Positions 7,453 through 16,800 of a DNA stretch of 26,962 bases are shown piece after piece; the first letter of the stretch is position 1, and every line of letters starts with the position of its first letter. The position numbers and the translations under genes were made by a program. A model generated the notes under the pieces. The model saw only the letters and a program-made list of their open reading frames with translations. It ran no database searches and was not told the origin of the DNA. This DNA comes from Clostridia bacterium (GTDB taxonomy: Bacteria > Bacillota > Clostridia > Christensenellales > Borkfalkiaceae). The stretch spans positions 1 to 26,962 of the forward strand of contig JAJPXK010000016.1 of assembly GCA_021205485.1 (NCBI GenBank), in the 5' to 3' direction.

Positions 7453-8679
7453 ATGCTTTCGCCGAAAGATTTATTAGAAATAATTGATACTATGTACCCC
7501 GTTATAGACGAGCTTAATGCCTGGATAACGCAGGATATGATACGCAGGCTGATGGCGAGATTAGGCAGAGGCGAGGCCGCTATGCTTACCGCTTCTGACG
7601 TATGGCAAGCCGAAGTTTATCAAGCCGCGGGCGGGCACTACGACGATTTACAAGACGAGATTAAAAAATTTACAAAATTAGCCGACAAAGAAATTAAGGC
7701 TATATTCAAAGACGCTGGCATTAAGGCCTGGAACAATGACGATAAATTTTATACCGCAAAAGGCTATGAATCCGTAAAGCTGCAGCAATCGGAACGAATG
7801 ATAAACATTCTCACAGATTTGTGGGAGCGTACTGAAAACACCATGCAAAACTTCACCCGTACGACGGCAAGCGCAAGCCAGAAGCGACTTATAAATGTTT
7901 TAGACAATGCGCATATGAGAGTCATTACAGGCGCTCAGTCCTATAATGCGGCGGTAAAAGAGGCAGTCAATGAGCTTATAAATACACAGTCAAAAGTAGA
8001 GTATTCTACGGGGCATACCGATACGCTTGAAACGGCTGTTTTAAGGGCCGTACGCACAGGCGTAGGACAAGCGGCGGGCAATATGGCTATACAGGGTATG
8101 ATTGAGCGCGACTGGGATTTAATCCGCGTATCGGCTCACATAGGGGCTCGTTATGGCGACGGTGGAAATAACCCGTCGAATCACTTTTACTGGCAAGGCG
8201 GGCTTTACAGCCGTACGGGAAAGACGAAAGAATATCCCGACTTTGTAGAAACTACGGGCTACGGAACGGGCGAGGGGCTGTGTGGCTGGAACTGCAGGCA
8301 TAGCTTTGGCCCTGGCGACCCTGATCATAATCCATATAAAAATTTTGACGCAGAAGAAAATAAAAAGGCCTATGACTTATCGCAAAAACAGCGTAAAGCC
8401 GAATCGCAAATACGCCGCTGCAAAAATTCCATCTTAGGCGTACAGGAGGCCATAAAAAACGCTGAAGACGAAAAGCTGAAACAAGAGCTGCAAGAAGAAT
8501 ACGGCGAGCTTGCTTTGCGGCTTAAAAACTATAATTCGATTTATAACAAATTTTGTGAAGATAACGGACTGAAAAAATTATCAGACCGAATTTCGGTCGC
8601 AAAATGGAACCGCTCAGAGGCTTCAAAGGCCTCGGCGGCGGTGAGAAAAAGAGAAAATTTAGAAAAAGCGGAAGGCTAA
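7453..8679 (+). CDS. Phage minor capsid protein 2 (MuF-like head morphogenesis)
   Basis: A 408-aa protein of the phage minor capsid protein 2 group, the counterpart of MuF/SPP1 gp7 proteins that sit inside the head near the portal. Recognised segments are VSAHIGARYGDGG, ETTGYGTGEGLCGWNCRHSF and the HNPYKNF region, followed by a charged coiled coil (about residues 305-365). The central part (residues 100-200) is helical. ATG 7453 lies 3 nt past the portal stop with GGAGTGA inside the portal end. The stop codon lies in the loop of a hairpin that could end the transcript. No separate toxin domain is fused to it here. Confidence 0.88.
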   Translation: MLSPKDLLEIIDTMYPVIDELNAWITQDMIRRLMARLGRGEAAMLTASDVWQAEVYQAAGGHYDDLQDEIKKFTKLADKEIKAIFKDAGIKAWNNDDKFYTAKGYESVKLQQSERMINILTDLWERTENTMQNFTRTTASASQKRLINVLDNAHMRVITGAQSYNAAVKEAVNELINTQSKVEYSTGHTDTLETAVLRAVRTGVGQAAGNMAIQGMIERDWDLIRVSAHIGARYGDGGNNPSNHFYWQGGLYSRTGKTKEYPDFVETTGYGTGEGLCGWNCRHSFGPGDPDHNPYKNFDAEENKKAYDLSQKQRKAESQIRRCKNSILGVQEAIKNAEDEKLKQELQEEYGELALRLKNYNSIYNKFCEDNGLKKLSDRISVAKWNRSEASKASAAVRKRENLEKAEG

Positions 8680-8692
8680 GCTTTCCGCTTTT
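8664..8692 (+). terminator. Hairpin whose loop is the stop codon
   Basis: AAAAGCGGAA (8664-8673) pairs perfectly with TTCCGCTTTT (8683-8692) and GGC pairs with GCT (one G-T), leaving a 3-nt loop that is exactly the TAA stop of the minor capsid gene. The U tract is only the four bases at the stem end. It may be an intrinsic terminator or attenuator between portal/minor capsid and scaffold/capsid genes, or an RNA stability element. Confidence 0.7.
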
Positions 8693-8830
8693 GTCATACG
8701 CTCAAAAGTTTAAGCAGGTGCAAATCCTGCGGGGCGGAACAAATCACCGGACGGCTTGCAGTCCTAATAAAGCAAGGCGACAGGTCACGGCGACGACCTA
8801 AAAAGCCTAATCGTAAAAGGAGTAATCCAT
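8693..8830 (+). promoter_or_regulatory. Structured leader before scaffold and capsid genes
   Basis: There is no gene here. The stretch holds several small inverted repeats: GCAGG-TGCAAAT-CCTGC (8714-8730), which has the size of a tRNA T-arm, then a GGAC/GTCC hairpin near 8753-8768 and an AGGTC/GACCT hairpin near 8782-8799. AAAGGAG at about 8815-8821 is the ribosome binding site of the scaffold gene. A 5' leader controlling the highly expressed capsid unit is plausible; I see no consensus promoter. Confidence 0.4.
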
Positions 8831-9430
8831 ATGAAAACTGCAGAACTTACAGCGCTCGGCATTTCGGAAGAAGTGGCTACAAAAATTCTTGCCATGAACG
8901 GCAAGGATATCGAAAACGCAAAAGCGGGGAAGGATACAGAAATTGCAAAAATCACCGCTGAACGCGACGATCTGAAAACGCGACTTGCGACGGCCGAAAC
9001 TACCTTAACAAGCTTTGAAGGCATTGACCCTAAGCAGATTAAGGACGAAGTCCAGACCTGGAAGAAAAAGGCGGAAGACGCAGAAAAGAACTTTAACGCT
9101 CAAATTACCGCCCGCGATCAGAAAGACTGGATAAACAAAAAGCTTGACGAATACGAAGTGAAATCACCCTACGCGCGTAAGAGCCTTACCGACGAATTAA
9201 TGTCAGCGGAAGGCGGCTTAACGTGGAAGGACAACAAATTTTTCGGCTTTGACGATTTTATGAAAGCCGCAAAAGAAAAAGATAGCAGCTTGTATTTAAC
9301 GGCTGAAGAAAAAGCTGCGAAGGAGCAAGCGGCGAACGCGCAGCAAGCCGCTCCTAAATTTACGGGACCTACCGGCAAGCAGGAAGACGGCAGCGCGGGA
9401 AATCAGAAAAAAGCTCCGCAAATATTCTAA
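8831..9430 (+). CDS. Scaffolding protein, GP20-like
   Basis: A 199-aa, highly charged, mostly alpha-helical protein with a long coiled coil (about residues 28-95, ..ITAERDDLKTRLATAETTL..), the LDEYEVKSPYARKSL segment and an Ala/Gln/Lys-rich tail. This is the phage minor structural GP20/scaffold family. The protein fills the prohead during assembly and is then removed. Its place directly before the major capsid gene and the AAAGGAG ribosome binding site support it. No protease domain is fused or adjacent, so the scaffold is probably expelled or cut by another enzyme. Confidence 0.87.
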   Translation: MKTAELTALGISEEVATKILAMNGKDIENAKAGKDTEIAKITAERDDLKTRLATAETTLTSFEGIDPKQIKDEVQTWKKKAEDAEKNFNAQITARDQKDWINKKLDEYEVKSPYARKSLTDELMSAEGGLTWKDNKFFGFDDFMKAAKEKDSSLYLTAEEKAAKEQAANAQQAAPKFTGPTGKQEDGSAGNQKKAPQIF

Positions 9431-9446
9431 AATGGAGATTTAAAAA

Positions 9447-10289
9447 ATGGCAAGAATTGAAGCATTAGATATGCTTGACAGCGCAGAAGGCAAAGCATAT
9501 CTCGCAGAACTTTACGGCAAAGTGGTAGAAAATGTACAGAAAAACACTATTTCGTCTAAAATCAAGAACATAGACCTTTCAGGCGATCCTGTTTCTGGAA
9601 CGCTTGTAGCAAAGCGTTTTGTGAACGCCAAATCGCAGACTTATGGCACGGCGAGAACGGCGGGTAAAGGCGAAGCCGTTAAGCGTGACGAAGTAACCAT
9701 CGCTATTGATCAGGATAAAGAAATCGTAGAAGAGCTTGAGCAGAAAGATGTAAGGCTCGACGGCGTAGACGGTGTACTTGAACGCAGGGCGAATAACCAT
9801 GTACAGCGTATGGTAGCCGAACTGGATTCGGCATTCTTCGCAGAGGCTTACAGCGCAGGTACGGCGTTCACTTCTACGGAAACCGAAATTACCGAAATAC
9901 TTGAGGCGCTTATCCAGAAGCTCGAAACTACGAAAACTGACTTTATCGACGGTGTTCCCCGTTCTATGATGAACCTCGTACTCGCGCCTTCTTACTATGG
10001 CAAGATACGTAACGCCCTTGACGTTATGCACACCGCAAAGATAGGAGCGGAAGACGAAGAATTTTACGCTTGGCACGGCGTAAAAACCGATAGCTGCATA
10101 AATCTGCCCGATGGCGTGCTCGCTATGGTTATGATTAACGGCGCTGTTGCTCAGCCTGTGATGGCGGATCAGTACACCGCTGAAAAAATACCCCTCAGCA
10201 ACGCCTACGGCGTAGAGCTGTTCTATCATTACGGCACCGAAGCCGTAACTCCCGACGGCATCTACTATATAGAGGAAGCAGGGGACTAA
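9447..10289 (+). CDS. Major capsid protein, HK97-like
   Basis: A 280-aa capsid protein that forms the shell. It has the usual features of short HK97-fold capsids without a delta domain: an N-terminal arm with SGTLVAKRFVNA, an E-loop region with QTYGTARTAGKGEAVKRDEV, a spine-helix region (RRANNHVQRMVAELDSAFF) and a C-terminal P/A domain ending in EAVTPDGIYYIEEAGD. GGAG lies before ATG 9447. It follows the scaffold after 16 nt. A long open frame on the opposite strand (9579-10427) is a by-product of codon bias here. Confidence 0.92.
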   Translation: MARIEALDMLDSAEGKAYLAELYGKVVENVQKNTISSKIKNIDLSGDPVSGTLVAKRFVNAKSQTYGTARTAGKGEAVKRDEVTIAIDQDKEIVEELEQKDVRLDGVDGVLERRANNHVQRMVAELDSAFFAEAYSAGTAFTSTETEITEILEALIQKLETTKTDFIDGVPRSMMNLVLAPSYYGKIRNALDVMHTAKIGAEDEEFYAWHGVKTDSCINLPDGVLAMVMINGAVAQPVMADQYTAEKIPLSNAYGVELFYHYGTEAVTPDGIYYIEEAGD

Positions 10290-10312
10290 TAGCTGATTAA
10301 TGAGGTGAAGCG

Positions 10313-10771
10313 ATGGCATATACAGATTATACATTTTACTCTGAAAGTTACTACGGCGATGAACTAACCGAAGATAACGCAGAAAAATGGCTTGAAAAGG
10401 CAAGCGATAAGCTTGACGCTCTGACATTCGGGCGGCTTACTTTTGCCTTTCCTACCGTGGAAGCGCACGCTGTAAAAGTTAAAAAAGCTGTATGCGCCAT
10501 TGCCGAAGCTCTGTATTTGGTTGACGTACAGCGTAAAGCGACGTCGGCGCAACTTGCGGCAGACGGTACATACAGGGGCGCCGTAGCCTCTGTATCATCC
10601 GGCAAGGAATCGGTATCGTATTCTGTTAACGGCAGCAGCGCATCAGTTTACGCTGCGGCCGCGGCGAGCGAATCGGCTTTAAATACGCTTATAAGCGATA
10701 TAGCTGTAAGCTATATATCGGGTATACCGGACGCAAACAGTATTAACCTGCTATACGCGGGAAGGCGGTAA
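10313..10771 (+). CDS. Head-tail connector (gp6/gp15-like adaptor)
   Basis: A 152-aa protein in the slot of the first head-tail connector, just after the capsid gene. It has an N-terminal helical segment with ENAEKWLEKASDKLDALTFGR, a second helix HAVKVKKAVCAIAEALYLVD and a Ser/Ala-rich C-terminal half ending in LLYAGRR. This matches the helical-bundle adaptors that dock under the portal. The ribosome binding site is GAGGTGAAG before ATG 10313. The next gene starts 2 nt after its stop. Confidence 0.78.
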   Translation: MAYTDYTFYSESYYGDELTEDNAEKWLEKASDKLDALTFGRLTFAFPTVEAHAVKVKKAVCAIAEALYLVDVQRKATSAQLAADGTYRGAVASVSSGKESVSYSVNGSSASVYAAAAASESALNTLISDIAVSYISGIPDANSINLLYAGRR

Positions 10772-10773
10772 AA

Positions 10774-11208
10774 ATGTACGACCACACTTTAACCGTCTTC
10801 AATTATCACGCGGCGTCTGATAAGTGGTATCTGTCTGTAATCAGCGGCGCTGACCTTATAGCGGCCGAAGCTAAATCAAACACGGCAAACGGGATAAACA
10901 ACACCGACGCAGTAAACGCGATCATACACAGTACAGCGGACAAGGTAATTGCTACCACGGCGGGAAGCAAAAGCTACACAAGGCCGAAGGCTTACGCGGC
11001 TTGCAACAACCCCGCCAAAATGATTACCTTTAACCCCGAATGCGATTTTATTTACGACGGCGAATGGGCGGATTTAACGCCTATAAGCGACGACGATTAC
11101 GATTCGGGGTTGTACCACAGTCTGAACGATAAATATGACGGCGTTTATCTTATAAACTCGGCTACGTTTTACAGCTTGTTGCCTCATTTTGAAATAGGGG
11201 CGAGGTGA
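10774..11208 (+). CDS. Probable head-closure/minor capsid protein (DUF6751-like)
   Basis: A 144-aa protein starting MYDHTLTVFNYH with the C-terminal block FIYDGEWADLTPISDDDYDS and the ending YSLLPHFEIGAR. It resembles, as far as I remember it, the DUF6751 family found between head-tail adaptor and tail-completion genes. By position it should be the stopper that closes the head after packaging. No enzymatic motif is seen. It is tightly packed between neighbours (2 and 4 nt). Confidence 0.65.
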   Translation: MYDHTLTVFNYHAASDKWYLSVISGADLIAAEAKSNTANGINNTDAVNAIIHSTADKVIATTAGSKSYTRPKAYAACNNPAKMITFNPECDFIYDGEWADLTPISDDDYDSGLYHSLNDKYDGVYLINSATFYSLLPHFEIGAR

Positions 11209-11212
11209 TTCT

Positions 11213-11647
11213 ATGGCAGAGATGAAGCACTATCTTTCATATTCGGTAGTTAAGGGCAATGTAGAGGTGAAAGTAGATTTATCCCGCATTGCTGAAAACT
11301 ATGAAGCCGCGCAGCAGTGGCTCGGCGATAGGGTTTTAGAAGACTGCAAATCGTTTATGCCTATGCAGACAGGCGTGTTACAGCAACGCTCTTACGTGGA
11401 AAGTAACGGCTCGCAGGTAGTATTCCCTGGACCTTATGCACGGTTTTTGTACGGCGGTAAAGTTATGATAGATCCCGAAACGGGCAGCCCGTGGGCGCGA
11501 AAAGGGGCTAAAAAGGTACTTACCGACAGGCCGCTTACCTTTTCCAACCCGCAAGCCACAGACCACTGGTTTGACGCGGCTAAAGCTCAATATGGCGAAA
11601 CGTGGACAGACGGCGTAAAGAAAATTCTTACAGGGGGCAAATCGTAA
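11213..11647 (+). CDS. Minor capsid protein / tail completion (HK97 gp10-like role)
   Basis: A 144-aa protein of the phage minor capsid group that acts at the head-tail interface. The diagnostic stretch is FPGPYARFLYGGKVMIDPET, followed by PLTFSNPQATDHWFDAAK; the early segment SFMPMQTGVLQQRSYV (MPxxTGxLxxS-like) is typical of gp10-type tail-completion proteins. The stop overlaps the start of the next gene in TAATG, which indicates coupled translation. Confidence 0.85.
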   Translation: MAEMKHYLSYSVVKGNVEVKVDLSRIAENYEAAQQWLGDRVLEDCKSFMPMQTGVLQQRSYVESNGSQVVFPGPYARFLYGGKVMIDPETGSPWARKGAKKVLTDRPLTFSNPQATDHWFDAAKAQYGETWTDGVKKILTGGKS

Positions 11648-12153
11648 TGGCCGATTTAAAAACTGCTATAGATATTGACGGCTCGGAGGCTGTAAGCAAA
11701 GCGTTATTAGATTTGCTGAATAAGTTTCCTGGCATTCCGGACGGAGCAAGCATAAAGTTTGCCTCGCTCGATACTGCGTCGGGAATAGGATTTTTTCCTA
11801 CTTCTGGGGCCGTTCTTTTATCTAACAAAGAAGATATTACGGGTCACGTTAAACAGGTATGCTTATATCCGTTCAACGTCATTTACCGCGCCGCTCCTAA
11901 AAGCGAAAGCCAGAAATTACGCATTATGGAATTTCTTGATTTGCTCGGCAAATGGCTTGAACTTCAGCCCGTCGTTCTTGCAGACGATACAGAGTATAAG
12001 CTCGACGGATACCCGGATTTACAATCAGGCAACCGCGTAATTAAATCCGTTTACAGGACAAACGCGGGGCACTTAAACGCAGCGTATGACGACGGCATAG
12101 AAGACTGGATGCTGTCGGCTACGCTCAGGTACGAAAACGAATACAATAAATAA
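11647..12153 (+). CDS. Minor capsid protein 3 / tail terminator-like
   Basis: A 168-aa protein beginning at ATG 11647 in the TAATG overlap with the gene before; extending it upstream would need a poor start inside that gene. Segments such as YPFNVIYRAAPKSESQKLRI, FLDLLGKWLE and YKLDGYPDL match the phage minor capsid protein 3 group. In A118-type phages that group takes the place of the tail terminator, the ring that caps the tail tube. The position directly before the tail tube gene fits. Confidence 0.8.
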   Translation: MADLKTAIDIDGSEAVSKALLDLLNKFPGIPDGASIKFASLDTASGIGFFPTSGAVLLSNKEDITGHVKQVCLYPFNVIYRAAPKSESQKLRIMEFLDLLGKWLELQPVVLADDTEYKLDGYPDLQSGNRVIKSVYRTNAGHLNAAYDDGIEDWMLSATLRYENEYNK

Positions 12154-12156
12154 ATT

Positions 12157-12186
12157 GAATTAACACCGAATTAACGGTGAATTAAC
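12157..12186 (+). repeat. Three GAATTAAC repeats at 11-bp spacing
   Basis: GAATTAAC occurs at 12157-12164, 12168-12175 and 12179-12186, exactly 11 bp apart. Between them CACCG (12164-12168) and CGGTG (12175-12179) can pair around AATTAA. The repeats lie in the short gap before the tail tube gene, 26 bp upstream of its ATG. The core GTTAATT, on the other strand, recurs in the array at 25836-26020. It may be an operator or an RNA element setting tube expression. Confidence 0.6.
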
Positions 12187-12211
12187 AAATAAATAGCAGG
12201 AGATTAACTTT

Positions 12212-12679
12212 ATGGAACGTAAATATCTGGCTCACTACTTAGACGCCAGCTTTAACGGCGATACTGTAAATTATGTTCGTTTAGGCAAAGACCTGGAAGA
12301 ATATAATGAAGAACTCAACCCCGACGTAGAGGTTATCAAAAACATTTTAGGCGAGCAGCGCGTACGCCATAACGGCTACGAAGTGCAGTCTGAAGTAGAT
12401 CCTTACTATGCGGAAGAAGGCGATGCACTGTATGAAAAACTGGCTGAAATCGCAAATGAACGCCTTACAGGCGAAGACGTGCTTACCACTAAGGTAGACG
12501 TCCTTTTCGATTCAGAGGGTACCGTGCTTTGGGCTTATCGCGAAACTGTGGCTGTTATACCTAACTCCATAGGCGGCGATACCTCGGGCGTACAGATTCC
12601 TTTTACGATTTACAACGCGGGCAGCCGTACAGCCGGTACATGGGATCCCGATGCAAAAACCTTTACCCCTGCGGCATAA
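12212..12679 (+). CDS. Major tail tube protein
   Basis: A 155-aa tail tube protein, the repeated ring subunit of a non-contractile tail. It has the N-terminal YLAHYLDASF, the segment YVRLGKDLEEYNEELNPDVE, and the beta-rich C-terminal half with VDVLFDSEGTVLWAYRETVA and SGVQIPFTIYNAG. This pattern is well known from Bacillota siphoviruses. AGGAG at 12198-12202 is the ribosome binding site. A long hairpin follows its stop and may raise its level relative to the tail genes downstream. Confidence 0.88.
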   Translation: MERKYLAHYLDASFNGDTVNYVRLGKDLEEYNEELNPDVEVIKNILGEQRVRHNGYEVQSEVDPYYAEEGDALYEKLAEIANERLTGEDVLTTKVDVLFDSEGTVLWAYRETVAVIPNSIGGDTSGVQIPFTIYNAGSRTAGTWDPDAKTFTPAA

Positions 12680-12690
12680 GCTGCAAAAGC

Positions 12691-12742
12691 ATACTGAACA
12701 AATTCCCTCTTTCCTTATACGGCAAAGAGGGAATTGCAGTAT
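12691..12742 (+). other. Long stable hairpin after the tail tube gene
   Basis: AATTCCCTCTTT (12701-12712) pairs perfectly with AAAGAGGGAATT (12724-12735) around an 11-nt loop. Outside it ATACTG (12691-12696) pairs with CAGTAT (12737-12742). There is no U tract, so a transcript-stabilising or attenuating element fits better than a full terminator. It separates the abundant tail tube gene from the low-level chaperone and tape-measure genes. Confidence 0.75.
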
Positions 12743-12774
12743 ATAAAGCCTAAAAAAAGCGAGGAAAATAAAAT

Positions 12775-13257
12775 ATGGCAGAAGAAATTAAAAATACAGG
12801 ATTAGGCATAGTAGTAGACGACGGCTACGTAAGGGAGTCAATTCGCAATCAATACGGCGAAGAAATAGGCGTGTTTTGTTTCCGCCCGTCCGATTTGGCA
12901 ATGCTTGAACGCTATAACAAAGTAGCAGACGGATTCGCCGATATCGTCAAGCCGCTTGAAGACGTAAGCATAGCGGCGGATGGCTCGGTAGACGAACAAA
13001 ACGAAGCTGCGTTTAAGGCTATGGAAGAAGCGAAAAAGCGTTTATTTGAAGCCTGCGATTATTTATTCGGCGGGAATATGTCAGAGGCGTTTTTCGGCAA
13101 AATGCACCCCTTCTCGCCCGTAGGCGGGCACTTCTATTGTGAAAACGTTTTAAACGCGGTAGGCAAATATATATCCGCGTATTTTAACGGCGAAACAAAG
13201 AGGATTCAGGACAGGGTTAACCGTTACACAAGGAAATACGCAAACAAACGAAAATGA
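12775..13257 (+). CDS. Tail assembly chaperone, first component
   Basis: A 160-aa protein between tail tube and Gp15 genes, the place of the gpG-type chaperone that coats the tape measure during tail assembly. It starts MAEEIKNTGLGIVVDDGYV, has a helical middle part with LERYNKVADGFADIV and AMEEAKKRLFEACDYLFGG, and ends in a basic helix. The ribosome binding site GCGAGG precedes ATG 12775. Its stop overlaps the next start in ATGA, so the two chaperones are linked by coupled translation rather than by an obvious slippery frameshift. Confidence 0.8.
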   Translation: MAEEIKNTGLGIVVDDGYVRESIRNQYGEEIGVFCFRPSDLAMLERYNKVADGFADIVKPLEDVSIAADGSVDEQNEAAFKAMEEAKKRLFEACDYLFGGNMSEAFFGKMHPFSPVGGHFYCENVLNAVGKYISAYFNGETKRIQDRVNRYTRKYANKRK

Positions 13258-13817
13258 TAGGCGAATTACCTAAGTCTTTAACGGTTAATAATGCAGACTA
13301 TGATATACGTACGGATTTCAGGGATATCCTTAACATTTTATGCGCTTTTTCCGACCCTGAACTGACAGACGAGGAAAAGGTGTACGTATGTCTTTATACA
13401 CTTTATCGAGACTTTGACAGCCTGCCTGAAAGCGACTATGAAGCCGCTTTTAAGGGGGCTATTAATTTTATAGATTATGGCGCGGCCGAAGATGGCGGCA
13501 AAAAGAAAAGCCCCCGCGTTATGGACTGGGAGCAGGACGAAATGCTGCTGTTTTCGGCTGTAAACAAAGTGGCAGGTTTTGAAACCCGTTCGGCGGAATA
13601 CCTGCACTGGTGGACCTTTATGGGCTACTATATGGAAATTTCTGACGGGTTATACGCTCAGATTTTAAGCTTACGGTCAAAGAAAGCTAAAAATAAAAAA
13701 TTTGAGAAATGGGAAACGGAGTTCTGGCGAGCAAATAAAGACCTCTGCGTTTTAAGACCTAAGTTATCAGAAGAAGAAAAACGCAAAAAAGAAAGGTTAA
13801 ACGCATTGCTGGGTTAA
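13254..13817 (+). CDS. Gp15 family tail assembly chaperone
   Basis: A 187-aa protein of the bacteriophage Gp15 family (A118 type). Hallmarks are the N-terminal VNNADYDIRTDFRDILNI, the segment FDSLPESDYEAAFKGAINFI, and the aromatic block MDWEQDEMLLFSAVN with YLHWWTFMGYYMEI. The C-terminus is basic. It functions with the preceding gene as the second chaperone component on the tape measure protein. ATG 13254 overlaps the upstream stop (ATGA). Confidence 0.9.
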   Translation: MIGELPKSLTVNNADYDIRTDFRDILNILCAFSDPELTDEEKVYVCLYTLYRDFDSLPESDYEAAFKGAINFIDYGAAEDGGKKKSPRVMDWEQDEMLLFSAVNKVAGFETRSAEYLHWWTFMGYYMEISDGLYAQILSLRSKKAKNKKFEKWETEFWRANKDLCVLRPKLSEEEKRKKERLNALLG

Positions 13818-13828
13818 ACGGGTGAGAT

Positions 13829-16800
13829 ATGGCAGACGGATACGCTGACGGTTCTATCGTAGTAAATACAGAAGTCGACGCGGAAGGCTTTGAAGCCGGA
13901 AGCAAAAAGCTGTTAATAGCGATACAGGGCCTTACAAATCAAATAAAGATACTGGGCGATACCATAAAAGAATCGTTCAGCGGCAAGGCTGTAACTGCTG
14001 TATCTGATTCAAACACAGAACTCGACAAATACAAACAGCAAGTAGAAGCTCTTGAACAGCAGCTTGCCGAATTAGGCGAAAAAAGCGAGCAGGCAAATGC
14101 AAAAATAGATTTTAGCTCCGCCGCCCGCAGCGGTTCCAGCCTGGAAAAACGGATAAACGCGCTTAATGCCGGCATAGAAAAGCTAAAGCCTATAAGCGAA
14201 AAGGCTATGGCGGGCAGTAATTCGGCTATGTTGACTATGGCGGGCGGCGCTCAAAAATTGCAGGCCGAAATAGCAAGCTTGCAAAGCTTGATGGCGCAGG
14301 TAGGCGATACAAAAGTACCTACAGAAGAATATGCGTGGCTTGAAAAACAAATCGCAGCGATAGAAAATAAACTTCGCCAGTACTCAGATAAAGAGGAACA
14401 ACTAAAGGCAGAGGGCATAAGCAAGCATTCTAAAAAATGGCAAGCTTTGCAGCGTGAAATACAGCTTACCGAAGGAAAGCTTATCACCTACCAAAAAGAA
14501 TTAGAGCAGGAAAAGAATGACGCCGCTCTCGTAAAGGACACAGAGGCATTTAAGAGCTTAGCGGCAAGCATACAAGCAGCGGAAAGTCAGTTAGCCAGTA
14601 TGACGGCTAACGCTCGGGCTATGCAGCCGTTTAACGAGCAATTCGGCGATATAAAGGAAAGAGCAGCCGCATTACAAGCAAATATTGCTAAAGTAAACGC
14701 CGAAATAGAAAAGCTTACCGCAAAACAGACAAAAATGCGGGCCTTAGGCACGGATGAGCAATCCGCAGCGTGGAAGTCTGTCGCTTACGATATAGATCAG
14801 GCAAAGCTTAAACTTTCAGATTATCAGACGATGGTTGAAATTCTGAAAATGGAGCTTGACGGCGTAACTATGCCCGATCTCGACCCTAATACCGAGGCTT
14901 ATCAATCGGCAAGTGCGTCGGTAAATGCTCTATCTTCGGATTTGGCCCTTTTAGGGAGTAACGCTGACGCTACAACAGAGACAACTGAAGGCGACGCAGA
15001 CAGAAGCGCTGCATCGCTTTCAAGGCTTCAAAGCCTCGCCGGCGGCTTAGTCAGCGCTTTGGCGACGGTAGGCAAAGTCGCGGCAAGCACGTTTGTTAAA
15101 GTAGTCAAGGGTGTAAAAAATGCTATAAGCAAATTTGCAGGTTTGTTTAAATCGGTTAACAGCAACAGCAACGCATTAACCCGCCTGATTAAGAAATTTA
15201 CAAGCTTAGGCACTATGCTCAAGCGTATGGTGCTACGAAAGCTGATAAGCGCCATAATTTCCGCCGTAAAGGACGGGATAGATAATCTGGCTCTTTATTC
15301 GGACGAATTAAACGAAAGCCTGTCAGCTTTAAAATCGTCGCTTACGCAGCTTAAAAACTCTTTCGCTTCGTCTTTAGCGCCTATTCTTAGCGTAGCTACC
15401 CCTATTGTAACTACGCTGATAGACAAGCTTTCCAGCGCGTTAGATTACGTAGCTCAGTTTATAGCCGCTCTTTCGGGAAAAACTACATATACAAAGGCTA
15501 TAGCCGTGCAAGAGGATTACGCCGAATCGCTTGACGGTACGGCGTCGTCCGCGGAGAACGCTAAAAATGCCCTCGCAGGGTTTGACAATCTCAATAATGT
15601 AACGACTTCTGACGATTCTGAAACGCAGTTTGAAACGGCAGAAATCGATTCGAATATTCTTGACCTGGCGGACAAGTTAAAAAATTACGATTTAAGCGGC
15701 ATACTTACAGATATCATAAATACGCTTAACAGCGGCATTGCTACACTCAACAGCATATTAGCCTGGGATAATGCGGGCGAGAAAATCGCGTCTGTGGTGT
15801 CAAGCATTACGAGCGCGCTGAATCAGCTCTTAAATGACATAGACTGGGAAGGGATAGGAAAACTTGTTTCAAACGGCGTGCAGACCGTCATAAATACGGT
15901 AGGATCGCTTATTACTACGCTCGACTGGAGCGCGATAGGCTCTGCGATCGCCAAACTGATAAACGGGGTTGACACAGAGGGCGTTGTAGCAGACCTTACT
16001 GTGTTAGTGTCTGACGTCATAGACGGCTTATTAGAGGGCGCGATAAAGCTTATTAGCGATATCGACTGGGAATCCCTGGGAACAGAGCTTTGGAACAGTT
16101 TTATTTCGCTATTTACGGAAACCGACTGGAACGGCATTATCAGTGGGTGCTCAGAATTAGCCGGCGAAGTGGTAGAAGCCATAGCTGAATTGATATGGGG
16201 CATATTAAAAGGGATATGGCAAACCATAGTATCCGCCTTTTTCTCGGTAGGCGATTATTTTATCGAAGAAATAGAGGAATGCGGCGGTAACGTAGGCCTC
16301 GGCCTTCTTAAGGGCATAGGCGACGTATTTGTCAACATATGGGAGTGGCTGAAAGAAAACATTTTCGGCCCCTTTATAAACGGAATCAAATCGCTTTTCG
16401 GCATTAACTCGCCGTCAACCGTTATGGAAGAGATAGGCGGATATATATCCGAAGGCTTGCTCAACGGCATATCTAACGCGTGGAGCAGCATTACAAACTT
16501 TTTCAGCACGGCTTTTTCTACAATTAAAAACACTATAAATACCGCGTGGAACAGCATTAAGTCCACTACGTCAACAGTATGGAATACCATTAAAAGCAGT
16601 TTAAGCAGTACGTGGAGCAGTATAAAGTCTACCGCGTCCACTACCTGGAATACAGTCAAAAGCGGCGTAAGTACGGCGTGGAACAGCATTAAGTCCACTA
16701 CTTCAACCACATGGAATACCGTTAAAAGCTCGATAAGCTCCGCCTGGAGCAGTATCACAAGCACGACAAGCACAAAGCTTTCAAGCCTTAAAAGCTCGAT

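Noticed and set aside
9579..10427. 282-aa frame on the minus strand
   Set aside because: Lies opposite the major capsid gene and has no domain-like content; it comes from codon bias of the real gene.
13230..13260. Programmed frameshift between the two tail assembly chaperones
   Set aside because: The genes overlap by ATGA with separate starts and no heptanucleotide slippery site was seen.
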